From NCBI GenBank assembly GCA_964618455.1, contig CAZUAQ010000010.1, positions 1-64,000 on the forward strand: 64,000 nucleotides of DNA, given 5' to 3'. Shown in pieces: positions 26,111-33,527 of this stretch; the first letter of the stretch is position 1, and each line of letters starts with the position of its first letter. Made by a program: the position numbers and the translations under genes. The notes beneath the pieces are model-generated. The model saw only the letters and a program-made list of their open reading frames with translations. It was not told where the DNA came from and made no database searches. This stretch comes from CAZUAQ01 sp964618455 (GTDB lineage: Bacteria; Planctomycetota; Phycisphaerae; UBA1845; PWPN01).

Positions 26111-26498
26111 CGCCGTTCTCCTTCTGTCCCGTTTCTTCCGCCTCGTTCGGATCCGTGTATGGTTCCGTCGCATCCGAGGAGGTCGCATCGATCCGATCCG
26201 CGTAGCGCTCCGCCATCCGGTCGTACATGGTGTTGAGGAAGCCCACCTGCGACGACTGGCTGATCCGCGTCACGAGTTCCTCATCCAACTGGCCGCGAAA
26301 CATCTCCTCGCCGCGGCCGCCATGACCGAATTCGCTCTTGAACGTCGACTCCCTTGCCATCTTCAGCATCGATCCGAAGAACGTCTGGCCGACCACCTCG
26401 TTCACCGCCACGCGCAGCGCCGCGCGCTTCTGCGTTGCCGTGGCATCCGGATGGACCCCCTGGCGGAGAACATGAGACAGGCCGCCCGTCGTACTCAT
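26103..26498 (-). CDS. flgJ: Rod-binding protein FlgJ (N-terminal domain only)
   Basis: A 131-residue rod-cap protein. The rod-binding core is visible: VVGQTFFGSMLKMARESTF and GGRGEEMFRGQLDEELVTRISQS. There is no C-terminal muramidase domain, so another enzyme must open the peptidoglycan; single-domain FlgJ is common outside gammaproteobacteria. GGGAG precedes the ATG by nine nucleotides. It lies between flgI and flgN. Confidence 0.9.
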   Translation of the reverse strand: MSTTGGLSHVLRQGVHPDATATQKRAALRVAVNEVVGQTFFGSMLKMARESTFKSEFGHGGRGEEMFRGQLDEELVTRISQSSQVGFLNTMYDRMAERYADRIDATSSDATEPYTDPNEAEETGQKENGVG

Positions 26499-26535
26499 CG
26501 TTTCGACTCCCTATCGTTGCCGTGCATGACTCGAC

Positions 26536-27681
26536 TTACTCTTCCACACGCAACGTCGCGTGCAACTTTCCGATCTTGTGCAGGTGCTCGACGATGGCGA
26601 TGCGGTCCTCGATCGGGACGCGAAGCTGGACCAGCGCCGCCACGAGATCCTCGAGGTTCGTGCCGCTCTTCCAGGCCGCCTCGTCCTGCGGCGCGTCACC
26701 CTGCTGCTGCTCGGGATTCCGCTCGGGATCGGTGATCGTGATCGTCAATCCGCCCTGGTTGACAATTGCCGGGTACACCTCGACGTCACCCGAGATGGCG
26801 ATCGTCTTGGTCTTGCGATTGATCGTGACCCGCGCCTCGGTGTATGGCATCATGAGTTGCTGGTTTTCCAGCCGGGCCAGGAACGGCGCGGGGTTCATCA
26901 ACTCCTGCCGCGGGACGCGAATCAACACCGTCCGCGGATCGATCGCCATGGCGATCTGGTTGCGGACATCGCCCGAGGCCAGGTCGGGGTTCGATTCCTC
27001 GCGGTTGATCGCATCGGCGATGTTGTCGGCGATGGCCCATTCGGCATGGGGTTCGTCGATGACCAGCGTGACGTAGCGCTCGTCGGGGCGGATCCAGGCG
27101 CGGTTGCGGATTTCGATCGGCAGTGATCGTCCGTCAATCATGTACGTATGCACCCAGTTGCGTTCGAGTGTCGCGCCCTGCGGAATGCGTCCCGTCGTGG
27201 AAATATCCTCTTCTTCGAGCTTGACCGGACCCGCCGCCGTCGCCCAGATCTGGCCGTCCTCGGGGTTCGGGCCGGTCAGCGGCGTCATCAGCAAACGCCC
27301 GCCGCGAAGGCTCTTCGCCGGGCCGACACTGCTCACGTGCACGTCCACGCGCTCACCTTCACGCACACCGTTGTCCGGCAGGACGATATCGACTGCGACA
27401 ATCGCGACATTGTCGACATCCTTGAACTCCTCGGGGCTCGCCACCGGCATCGCCATGCGCTTGTAGAACTGCATCAACGGGCGCATCACCGGCAGGTATT
27501 GTCCGCCATCACCGGTCCCGTTGAGACCGACGACCAGTCCCATCCCCGTGAGCCGGTTGGTGCGCGTGCCCTGGTAGTGCGTGATGTCGCTGATCTTCAC
27601 TGCCGACGCGCCGGAACACAGCGCCAGGCTCAGCCCGACCATCAGCATCAGGACATTCGAGTTGTTGCGATTCGTCGTCAT
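26536..27681 (-). CDS. flgI: Flagellar P-ring protein FlgI
   Basis: A 381-residue periplasmic protein with a signal peptide (VLMLMVGLSLALCSGASA) followed by VKISDITHYQGTRTNRLTGMGLVVGLNGTGDGG, the family signature. Other blocks are NVAIVAVDIVLPDNGVREGERVDVHVSSVG and the C-terminal NLEDLVAALVQLRVPIEDRIAIVEHLHKIGKLHA. It polymerises around the rod in the peptidoglycan layer. FlgH and FlgA genes lie just upstream. AGGAG lies seven nucleotides before the ATG. Confidence 0.97.
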   Translation of the reverse strand: MTTNRNNSNVLMLMVGLSLALCSGASAVKISDITHYQGTRTNRLTGMGLVVGLNGTGDGGQYLPVMRPLMQFYKRMAMPVASPEEFKDVDNVAIVAVDIVLPDNGVREGERVDVHVSSVGPAKSLRGGRLLMTPLTGPNPEDGQIWATAAGPVKLEEEDISTTGRIPQGATLERNWVHTYMIDGRSLPIEIRNRAWIRPDERYVTLVIDEPHAEWAIADNIADAINREESNPDLASGDVRNQIAMAIDPRTVLIRVPRQELMNPAPFLARLENQQLMMPYTEARVTINRKTKTIAISGDVEVYPAIVNQGGLTITITDPERNPEQQQGDAPQDEAAWKSGTNLEDLVAALVQLRVPIEDRIAIVEHLHKIGKLHATLRVEE

Positions 27682-27717
27682 GCGAAACTCCTGGAGACGC
27701 CTCGATCACCCACTCGG

Positions 27718-28470
27718 TCAGAACGGCTTGGTGAAGTCCAGAATCCGGGGAACCCATCCACGCTGTTCGGCATCGCGCACCGCGCCCTTGTTTTTCTCCG
27801 TCACGACAATCTCCGCCAGTTGCGTGCTCAGCACGGTGTTGGCGGGGGTGACATCCTCGCTCCGGCAGATGCCGGTCAGCGTGACTTCCATGACTTCCTC
27901 GTCATGCATCTGGCGCGACCGCGCCTCGATCACCAGGTTCCCGTTGGGCTTCACGTCGATGACGGTGGCCTGGATGCTGGTCGTGAACTTGTCCTCGCGA
28001 TCCTTCTCGCCCTCGGTCTCGTACTTGTCGCTGTACTGAAAAGCGAAGCCCGGCTGGCCGTTCGTGAGTTGATCCGTCCCGAGATGCTTGAGATCACCGT
28101 GGAAGCGGAACCACTCGGAAAGCTTGCCGTCGATGTCCCAGGATTTCTCCTTGTCATACTCCGCCTGCCCCTCGTAGCGCTTGTGCTGGCGGACGATCAC
28201 GTTGATCAGGTCGTTGACCTTGAATTTGCGCGGTTCCGCCGGCGAGATCGCGAACATGGAGACCTGCTCCAGCGTGCGCGTCGCCGGGGCGGACTGGCCC
28301 TTCGGGGGCATGGTGGTGAACCGATCCTCACCTGCCACCTTGGCCGGGTCGGGTTCCTCCTGCTGATCCACCGGTAGCGGCGCCGAGCGGAACAGCAGCG
28401 ATGAGGACTGGGCCGCGACCGTATTGGCCGCGAGTCCGGTCATTGCCATCATGAGCAGGGCTTTTTGCAT
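27718..28470 (-). CDS. flgH: Flagellar L-ring protein FlgH
   Basis: A 250-residue outer-membrane ring protein. KFKVNDLINVIVRQHKRYEGQAEYDKEK and NLVIEARSRQMHDEEVMEVTLTGICRSEDVTPANTVLSTQLAEI match FlgH. The N-terminus has a signal peptide (LMMAMTGLAANTVAA) but no lipobox Cys, unlike the lipoprotein FlgH of enterics. The start at 28470 overlaps the flgA stop as TGATG, so the two genes are translationally coupled; GGAG lies eight nucleotides upstream. The presence of L- and P-rings implies a Gram-negative envelope. Confidence 0.94.
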   Translation of the reverse strand: MQKALLMMAMTGLAANTVAAQSSSLLFRSAPLPVDQQEEPDPAKVAGEDRFTTMPPKGQSAPATRTLEQVSMFAISPAEPRKFKVNDLINVIVRQHKRYEGQAEYDKEKSWDIDGKLSEWFRFHGDLKHLGTDQLTNGQPGFAFQYSDKYETEGEKDREDKFTTSIQATVIDVKPNGNLVIEARSRQMHDEEVMEVTLTGICRSEDVTPANTVLSTQLAEIVVTEKNKGAVRDAEQRGWVPRILDFTKPF

Positions 28471-29642
28471 CACTTCTTCTCCTTCGATGTCACGAGCGTG
28501 AGCGTCTCCTCAGGCGGAGCGCCCGGCAGTTCCACCGTCTCATGCCCGGTCACGACACCCGTGAAGTACTTGCGTGTCTGAAGATTCTTGAGTTCCACCG
28601 TCTCGCCGTAGCCTCCGCTTTCCAGCGCCTTGGCGGTGTACTTGATGACCAGCCCTCCGCGCCGCACCCACACCACGACCAGGTCATTCCGCTTGACCAG
28701 CGGGACCGGTTCGATGTCGCGCGGGGTGATGCGCTCGCCTTCCTTGATCAGCTTCTTGGCCTGCTGGCCGATGAGCGGTTGGGTTTCGGTGAGAGTGACG
28801 TCGTTGAGATTCTTGAACGGGAAGGTGCGCAGGGTCACGTCGCTTTCCTGGATGACGTGCCCGCGGTTCATCGGACGTGTCGCGACCACGACCTCTTTCT
28901 CGAGGATCACCTCGGCCAGGATCGACAGTGTCTGGCGGACCAGGTCGCCTTCGCTGACGGTCACGCGCATGGACACCATCCCCACGAGGCGGTCGGTTTC
29001 GTCGACGATCTTGAAGTCGTAGGTCGGCTTGGTGAGTTTCAGGTAGCGCTCGGCCATGGCGCTGAAGCGAATGACCGGTGTTCCGCCGAGTCGCGCCATC
29101 CTTTGGGCGAGATGCCGGCGCAGGTCGGCTTCGAGGCTGTTCGGCTCGACACCCCGCAGGTACGCCGGGACACCCGGCATCTGCGACGCGAGCGACTCGC
29201 CGATCAGAATGGGGCCATCCTGCGTGGAATCCTTGCCGTCGGCAGCCTGCCCCGCCCGTTGAACGGTGCACTGGCTGTGGCCCCGAAAGACCCACAGGCC
29301 CAGGTTCACGCCGTGACGTCGCAGGGCCTGCTCCAACGCGTCGACCGTCACCACGTACGATCCCTCGGGCTTCAGGCCGGAGACGATCACCCATTCCGCG
29401 GCGCGCGACGATCGCGGCCCCTCGATCGTTCCGATGTCACCCAGACGGATGACCTCGGACGTCACGACGGCCGATGGATGAACCTGCACGGTGGTCTCGC
29501 CGATCTCCAGATCGTGCTGCGATGCCTCTTCCGCATGCAACACCATCGGGCTGCCCGCCAGCGCGACCAGGACGACAAGCGTCCATGTCTGACGGGGATC
29601 GGTGATCCGCCCTGCTCGAATTGTCAGTTGTGCATCCTGCAT
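28470..29642 (-). CDS. flgA: Flagellar basal body P-ring formation chaperone FlgA
   Basis: A 390-residue exported protein, longer than the ~220 residues usual for FlgA. The signal peptide is WTLVVLVALAGSPMVLHAEEA. The C-terminal SAF-domain half is recognisable: VVVATRPMNRGHVIQESDVTLR, TEQPLIGQQAKKLIKEGERITPRDIEPVPLVKRNDLVVVW and IKYTAKALESGGYGETVELKNLQTRKYFTGVV. The N-terminal ~170 residues are extra and unassigned. FlgA helps FlgI assemble in the periplasm. GGAGG lies eight nucleotides before the ATG. Confidence 0.9.
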   Translation of the reverse strand: MQDAQLTIRAGRITDPRQTWTLVVLVALAGSPMVLHAEEASQHDLEIGETTVQVHPSAVVTSEVIRLGDIGTIEGPRSSRAAEWVIVSGLKPEGSYVVTVDALEQALRRHGVNLGLWVFRGHSQCTVQRAGQAADGKDSTQDGPILIGESLASQMPGVPAYLRGVEPNSLEADLRRHLAQRMARLGGTPVIRFSAMAERYLKLTKPTYDFKIVDETDRLVGMVSMRVTVSEGDLVRQTLSILAEVILEKEVVVATRPMNRGHVIQESDVTLRTFPFKNLNDVTLTETQPLIGQQAKKLIKEGERITPRDIEPVPLVKRNDLVVVWVRRGGLVIKYTAKALESGGYGETVELKNLQTRKYFTGVVTGHETVELPGAPPEETLTLVTSKEKK

Positions 29643-29822
29643 GTCGACGACCTCCGCGCCGATGATCCGTTTGGCGAACCGCTGTCACTCCTCCAGGTTC
29701 GCTTGCTTCTCTCCGTCTCCCGGTCATCCTGCCGAACGCGTGCCTTCACGAAGCCCGGCGGAATTCTGCGTCCGCTCATGTCCCGCGATCAGGATTCCAC
29801 CTCATCGCCCGTCAATTGCCTC

Positions 29823-30629
29823 TTACCGTCTCAGGTTCGAGACGATCCGCAGCGACTCATCCGCGCTCTGGATCGTCTGGGAGTTCAATTCAAAGCCGCG
29901 CTGCGTCAGGATCAGCCCGACGAGTTCCATCACCGGATCGACGTTGCTCATTTCCAGACTCGCCTGCCGGAGACTGCCCAGGCCCTCTTCCTGCGGAAAA
30001 CCCTCGATGGGCGCGCCGGACGCGTCCGTCTCCAGGTAAAGGTTCTTGCCGATCTGCTGCAGCCCCTCGTTGTTCACGAACCGCGCGAGCTCGATCTGCC
30101 CGAGCTGGGCGATCTCGCCGCCGGTGCGCACCCCGACCTGGCCGTCCTGGCTGATCACGATGTTCTCTTCGGGCACGTTCTCCGGAATATTGATGGGCGG
30201 ATCGAGCAGCGTGCCGGGCGTATTGGCGAGCACCAGGTCGCCGTTGGCGTTGCGGACGAAGTTGCCCGCCCGCGTGTAGGCGGTGACCTCTTCCCCGTTG
30301 AAGAAGGTCTGCACCTTGAAGAAGCCCTCACCCTCGATCGCCATGTCCAGGTTGCGGCTGGTCAGCTCGCTCGCGCCCTGGTTGAAATCGAGCTGCGTGC
30401 CCGACAGCGCCACGCCGAGACCGACCTGAATCCCGTGCGGGTTGGGATTGTCGTTCGCGTCGCGGACGCCGGGTTCTCGCTTGACCTGGTACATCAGATC
30501 CTCGAAGTTCACGCGGCTCTTCTTGAAGCCGACGGTGTTGACGTTCGCCAGGTTGTTGGCGATGACGTTCAGCTTCGTGTCGAGCGCCGCCATGCCCGTG
30601 GCGGCCGCATGAAACGCGTTAATACCCAT
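29823..30629 (-). CDS. flgG: Flagellar distal rod protein FlgG
   Basis: A 268-residue rod protein. FHAAATGMAALDTKLNVIANNLANVNTVGFKKSRVNFEDL is the conserved N-terminus; GVALSGTQLDFNQGASELTSRNLDMAIEGEGFF and the C-terminal SNVDPVMELVGLILTQRGFELNSQTIQSADESL confirm FlgG. It is exported by the flagellar type III system without a signal peptide. GAGG precedes the ATG by seven nucleotides. It follows flgF by 21 nt; a 180-nt gap separates it from flgA. Confidence 0.96.
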   Translation of the reverse strand: MGINAFHAAATGMAALDTKLNVIANNLANVNTVGFKKSRVNFEDLMYQVKREPGVRDANDNPNPHGIQVGLGVALSGTQLDFNQGASELTSRNLDMAIEGEGFFKVQTFFNGEEVTAYTRAGNFVRNANGDLVLANTPGTLLDPPINIPENVPEENIVISQDGQVGVRTGGEIAQLGQIELARFVNNEGLQQIGKNLYLETDASGAPIEGFPQEEGLGSLRQASLEMSNVDPVMELVGLILTQRGFELNSQTIQSADESLRIVSNLRR

Positions 30630-30650
30630 GACAAACCTCTACCTCTTCAC

Positions 30651-31409
30651 CTACCGGAGCCGCGCGATGTCGTTCACGGCGCGATTCAACGTCGCGTCCG
30701 CCAGGCCGATCATCTGCGCGTTCATCTCGTACAACCGGGTGGCCTGCATCATGGCCACCATCTCCCGCGTCGGGTCCACCGTGGAACGCTCGATGGAACC
30801 CACCTCCAACTGGACGTCCATGCGTTGCGGCGTCGCGCCCATGGCGCGATAGACGTTGCCGCCGACCTTGCGCAAGAGGCTGCGGTCCTCGAATCTCACC
30901 GTGCCCAGCCGCGCCAGCACCGCATCCTTCGCGCGGACGTATCCATTGCCGTCGATCGAGATCTCGCCTTCGGTCTCCGGCGGAATCACGATCGCATTGC
31001 CCGATGCGTCGAGCACGTTGTGATCCGTGACCGTCACCAGCTCGCCGGCCCGGTTGGTCGTGAACCGGCCGTCGCGCGTGTAGTGTTCCTGCCCGTCTTT
31101 CTCGACGGTGAAGAATCCATCACCCTTCAGGGCGACGTCGAGCGGGTTGCCCGTCTTTTCGATCATGCCCTGCTCGTGCGCGGTATAGGTCGGCGCGACC
31201 AGCGATCCGCCGGTCATGGGATCGAGGAGTTCCTGCGACAGCGCGGGATCCCCGGGATTCTCCCGGCTCTCGATCGCGCGCTCGCGGATGACGGCCAGGT
31301 CCTTCTTGAAGCCTGCCGTATCCAGGTTGGCTAGATTGTTGGCGAGGATCTCCTGCCGGTACTGGTTGGTCTGTAGACCCGTGGCCGACATGTAGATGCC
31401 ATAAACCAT
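30651..31409 (-). CDS. flgF: Flagellar proximal rod protein FlgF (FlgF/FlgG family)
   Basis: A 252-residue rod protein with YGIYMSATGLQTNQYRQEILANNLANLDTAGFKKDLAV at the N-terminus and VDPTREMVAMMQATRLYEMNAQMIGLADATLN at the C-terminus. It is close to FlgG but divergent at the N-terminus, and its place before flgG supports FlgF. The start at 31409 (MVYGIYMSAT) has GAGGAG seven nucleotides upstream. A sigma54-type promoter ~360 nt upstream probably drives it. flgB, flgC, fliE, hook and motor genes are not in this window. Confidence 0.9.
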   Translation of the reverse strand: MVYGIYMSATGLQTNQYRQEILANNLANLDTAGFKKDLAVIRERAIESRENPGDPALSQELLDPMTGGSLVAPTYTAHEQGMIEKTGNPLDVALKGDGFFTVEKDGQEHYTRDGRFTTNRAGELVTVTDHNVLDASGNAIVIPPETEGEISIDGNGYVRAKDAVLARLGTVRFEDRSLLRKVGGNVYRAMGATPQRMDVQLEVGSIERSTVDPTREMVAMMQATRLYEMNAQMIGLADATLNRAVNDIARLR

Positions 31410-31461
31410 CGCCTGACTCCTCAATCACCGGCAGCCGGATGCGCGACCGCCACGAAGTACT

Positions 31462-31680
31462 TCACCGTCGGTAGTGCATCGCCGCCCGATCTTCATGGGG
31501 GGTGTGATCCGGGCGAATCCGATCGTCTCCGACAGATTCACTGCAATGCAGCCGAGCGACTTCCACCATGTGGACGGCGCTGGCGGCTGCGGCCAATCGC
31601 CTGATTCGCGCGCCGAGGGTGGCCCAGTCCATGGCCACTGTGTCGCAATCCGTTGCTCGGTCCGATGACCGTGTCCTCAT
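31462..31680 (-). CDS. Possible small protein between the sigma54 promoter and flgF
   Basis: A 72-residue ORF beginning MRTRSSDRATDCD. In its favour: AAGGAG lies seven nucleotides before the ATG, it is on the flg strand, and it lies inside the ~350-nt leader between the sigma54 site (31772-31786) and flgF. Against it: no recognisable motif, a high Arg/Ala/His content and no homology I can name. It contains two Cys and a basic C-terminus. It could be an unknown flagellar regulator or chance. Confidence 0.3.
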   Translation of the reverse strand: MRTRSSDRATDCDTVAMDWATLGARIRRLAAAASAVHMVEVARLHCSESVGDDRIRPDHTPHEDRAAMHYRR

Positions 31681-31771
31681 CGACGCGCTCCTTAGGCTCT
31701 GCATGACCCCGCGGGGCCACTGAATGCATACACCGATGGACTCCGAGCCCATCTCGTCGCCACCGCATTAC

Positions 31772-31786
31772 GCAACCCCTGTGCCA
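31772..31786 (-). promoter_or_regulatory. Sigma54 (RpoN) -24/-12 promoter before flgF
   Basis: Minus strand: TGGCACAGGGGTTGC, with GG and GC twelve nucleotides apart, matching the RpoN consensus TGGCAC-N5-TTGC. The expected start is near 31760, reading toward flgF. It suggests RpoN with an enhancer-binding activator controls these flagellar genes. Confidence 0.7.
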
Positions 31787-31794
31787 GTTCCGCT

Positions 31795-31810
31795 TGGCAC
31801 GCCAATTGCC
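31795..31810 (+). promoter_or_regulatory. Second, divergent sigma54-like site
   Basis: Plus strand: TGGCACGCCAATTGCC, again with GG and GC twelve nucleotides apart. It is arranged back to back with the flgF site, eight nucleotides away, so GTGCCA and TGGCAC form an inverted repeat. No plus-strand gene lies downstream before 33528; a transcript would run antisense to murD. The inverted repeat might instead bind a regulator. Confidence 0.4.
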
Positions 31811-32004
31811 TGCTTCGAGAGATTTCATTTTCTGATGTAATTCACTTCTGAATAAGGACTTACGAAAAATGTAAATCTGGGCAAGTCGATGGCGACTCGG
31901 ATATGGCAGGGCGGGACCGGCCGCGCAACTCTTGCCGCGGTTCGGCAACTCTTGCCGATCGCGCGAGGGGAAAGGGAGAGGGTTTCACGCCCGGAAAGGT
32001 GGGT
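31811..32004. other. Rest of the flgF-murD intergenic region
   Basis: This AT-richer stretch at 31811-31880 gives way to GC-rich DNA with the direct repeat GGCAACTCTTGCCG (two partial copies near 31925-31955). No gene seen. Confidence 0.4.
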
Positions 32005-33357
32005 TCAGGAGGAGGGCTCGAGGGACTCGACAAGCTCGCGGAACCGCGCGCCGCGCTGCTCGTAGTTGTCGAACATGTCGTAGCTCGTGCAGGCGGGCGA
32101 TAGCAACACCACGTCCCCCGGCGCGGCCAACGCGGCGGCCCGCATGACCGCGTCATCGAATCGGGAAGCCTTTTCCAGAATAAGATCCCGCGCGTCCGAT
32201 TGATGGGCCGAGACCGCCGCATGAAGCGCCTCCCCCGTCGCGCCGTACGTCACCACGCCTTTGGCCCGCTGTGCGAGCAGTTCGCCCAGCCCGTCGAACG
32301 GAATCCCCTTGTCCGCGCCGCCGACCAATACGATCACGTTGCCGTCGAAGGCGTTCAGCGCGATCTGCGTGGCGTCAGGCGTGGTGGATTTCGAGTCGTT
32401 GTAATAGACCACGCCCCCTGCCTCCGCGACGCGCTCCAGGCGATGCGGCAATCCCTTGAATTCCACCAGTCCGCGCCCGATCGTTTCATCCGGAATCTTC
32501 AGCGCACGCGCGACGGCGATGGCGGCCGATGCGTTGATCTCATTGTGCACGCCGGGCACCTGGAGAGCGGTGCGAAATGCGGGATCGAAACCGTATCGAA
32601 TCATCGTTCGTTCCCCGGGCACCGCCTGAATGCATCGACACAACTCATCCTGCGCGCTGTGAATGAAAACCTGCTGAATCCCCTTGAAAAAGCGCACAAT
32701 ATTGAGCTTGGCATCGAGGTAGACGTCGAACGTGCCGTGCCGGTCGAGATGGTTCGGCTGCACGTTGGTCAGGATGGCATGCGACGGACTCCAGCGCAGC
32801 GCCGCCAGGTCCTCCAGTTGGAAGCTCGACAACTCCAACACCACGACGTGCTCTTCGGCGATGCGATCCAGATCGAACAGCAGCGACTTGCCGATGTTTC
32901 CCCCGGTCCACGCGCCCGGAAGCGCGCCGTCGACAACGGCCTTCCGGAGCACCGCATCCAGCATGGCGGTGGTCGTGCTCTTGCCTGCCGTTCCAGTGAT
33001 GCCCACGACCCGCCGCGCGCGGAGCCGCTCGATGAACAGGTTCATCTCACTCGTCAGGGGAATGCCGCGACGCCGCGCTTCGTGAACGAACGGGCTGCGA
33101 TCCTTCGGCACCGCCGGGCTGACCACCAGCACATCGCACGCGTCGAGATCCACACCGTCATGCCCGCCGAGGCGATACTCCACGTCCAGCCCGCGAAGCT
33201 GATCGAGACTGGCGGCGAGCTTCTCCGCCGGAGCGGCATCGGTCACCGTCACCCGCGCATTCTTCTCGGCCAGCCAGCGCGTCACGGCGATGCCCCCCCC
33301 GAAACGCCCGAGACCCATGACCACCACTCGCTTGTCGGCAACATCCGTGTAGCTCAT
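32005..33357 (-). CDS. murD: UDP-N-acetylmuramoylalanine--D-glutamate ligase MurD
   Basis: A 450-residue cytoplasmic Mur ligase that adds D-Glu to UDP-MurNAc-L-Ala. Rossmann N-terminus: VVVMGLGRFGGGIAVTRWL. ATP loop: GITGTAGKSTTT (family usually GTNGKS/T). Other blocks: WTGGNIGKSL, LELSSFQLE, NHLDRHGTFDVYLDAK, HNEINASAAIAVARAL, FKGLPHRLERV, and YYNDSKSTTPDATQIAL. It stands alone, not in a dcw cluster. Planctomycetes were long thought to lack peptidoglycan, so an intact MurD is consistent with current evidence that they make it. Confidence 0.96.
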   Translation of the reverse strand: MSYTDVADKRVVVMGLGRFGGGIAVTRWLAEKNARVTVTDAAPAEKLAASLDQLRGLDVEYRLGGHDGVDLDACDVLVVSPAVPKDRSPFVHEARRRGIPLTSEMNLFIERLRARRVVGITGTAGKSTTTAMLDAVLRKAVVDGALPGAWTGGNIGKSLLFDLDRIAEEHVVVLELSSFQLEDLAALRWSPSHAILTNVQPNHLDRHGTFDVYLDAKLNIVRFFKGIQQVFIHSAQDELCRCIQAVPGERTMIRYGFDPAFRTALQVPGVHNEINASAAIAVARALKIPDETIGRGLVEFKGLPHRLERVAEAGGVVYYNDSKSTTPDATQIALNAFDGNVIVLVGGADKGIPFDGLGELLAQRAKGVVTYGATGEALHAAVSAHQSDARDLILEKASRFDDAVMRAAALAAPGDVVLLSPACTSYDMFDNYEQRGARFRELVESLEPSS

Positions 33358-33527
33358 GCCCCCATTCTAGCCCCGCCACGCAGAACCATCGACCAACCTT
33401 GACCGCATCCTCACACAACCTTGATGCGCGCCGAACACGGCTTCGCTTAGGATGACCCCTCCAACTGCCTCGTGTACCATTATGCCGTGCTTCCCATCGA
33501 TCCGATTCAGAATCATCGGAGGATCCC

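Noticed and set aside
28542..31334. A 930-codon plus-strand frame over flgA, flgG and flgF
   Set aside because: It is antisense to well-defined flagellar genes, has no signature and a composition typical of shadow frames.
32100..33360. Possible lack of a proper ATP loop in MurD (GTAGKS instead of GTNGKS)
   Set aside because: Ala at this position still fits the Mur ligase P-loop, and all other motifs are present.
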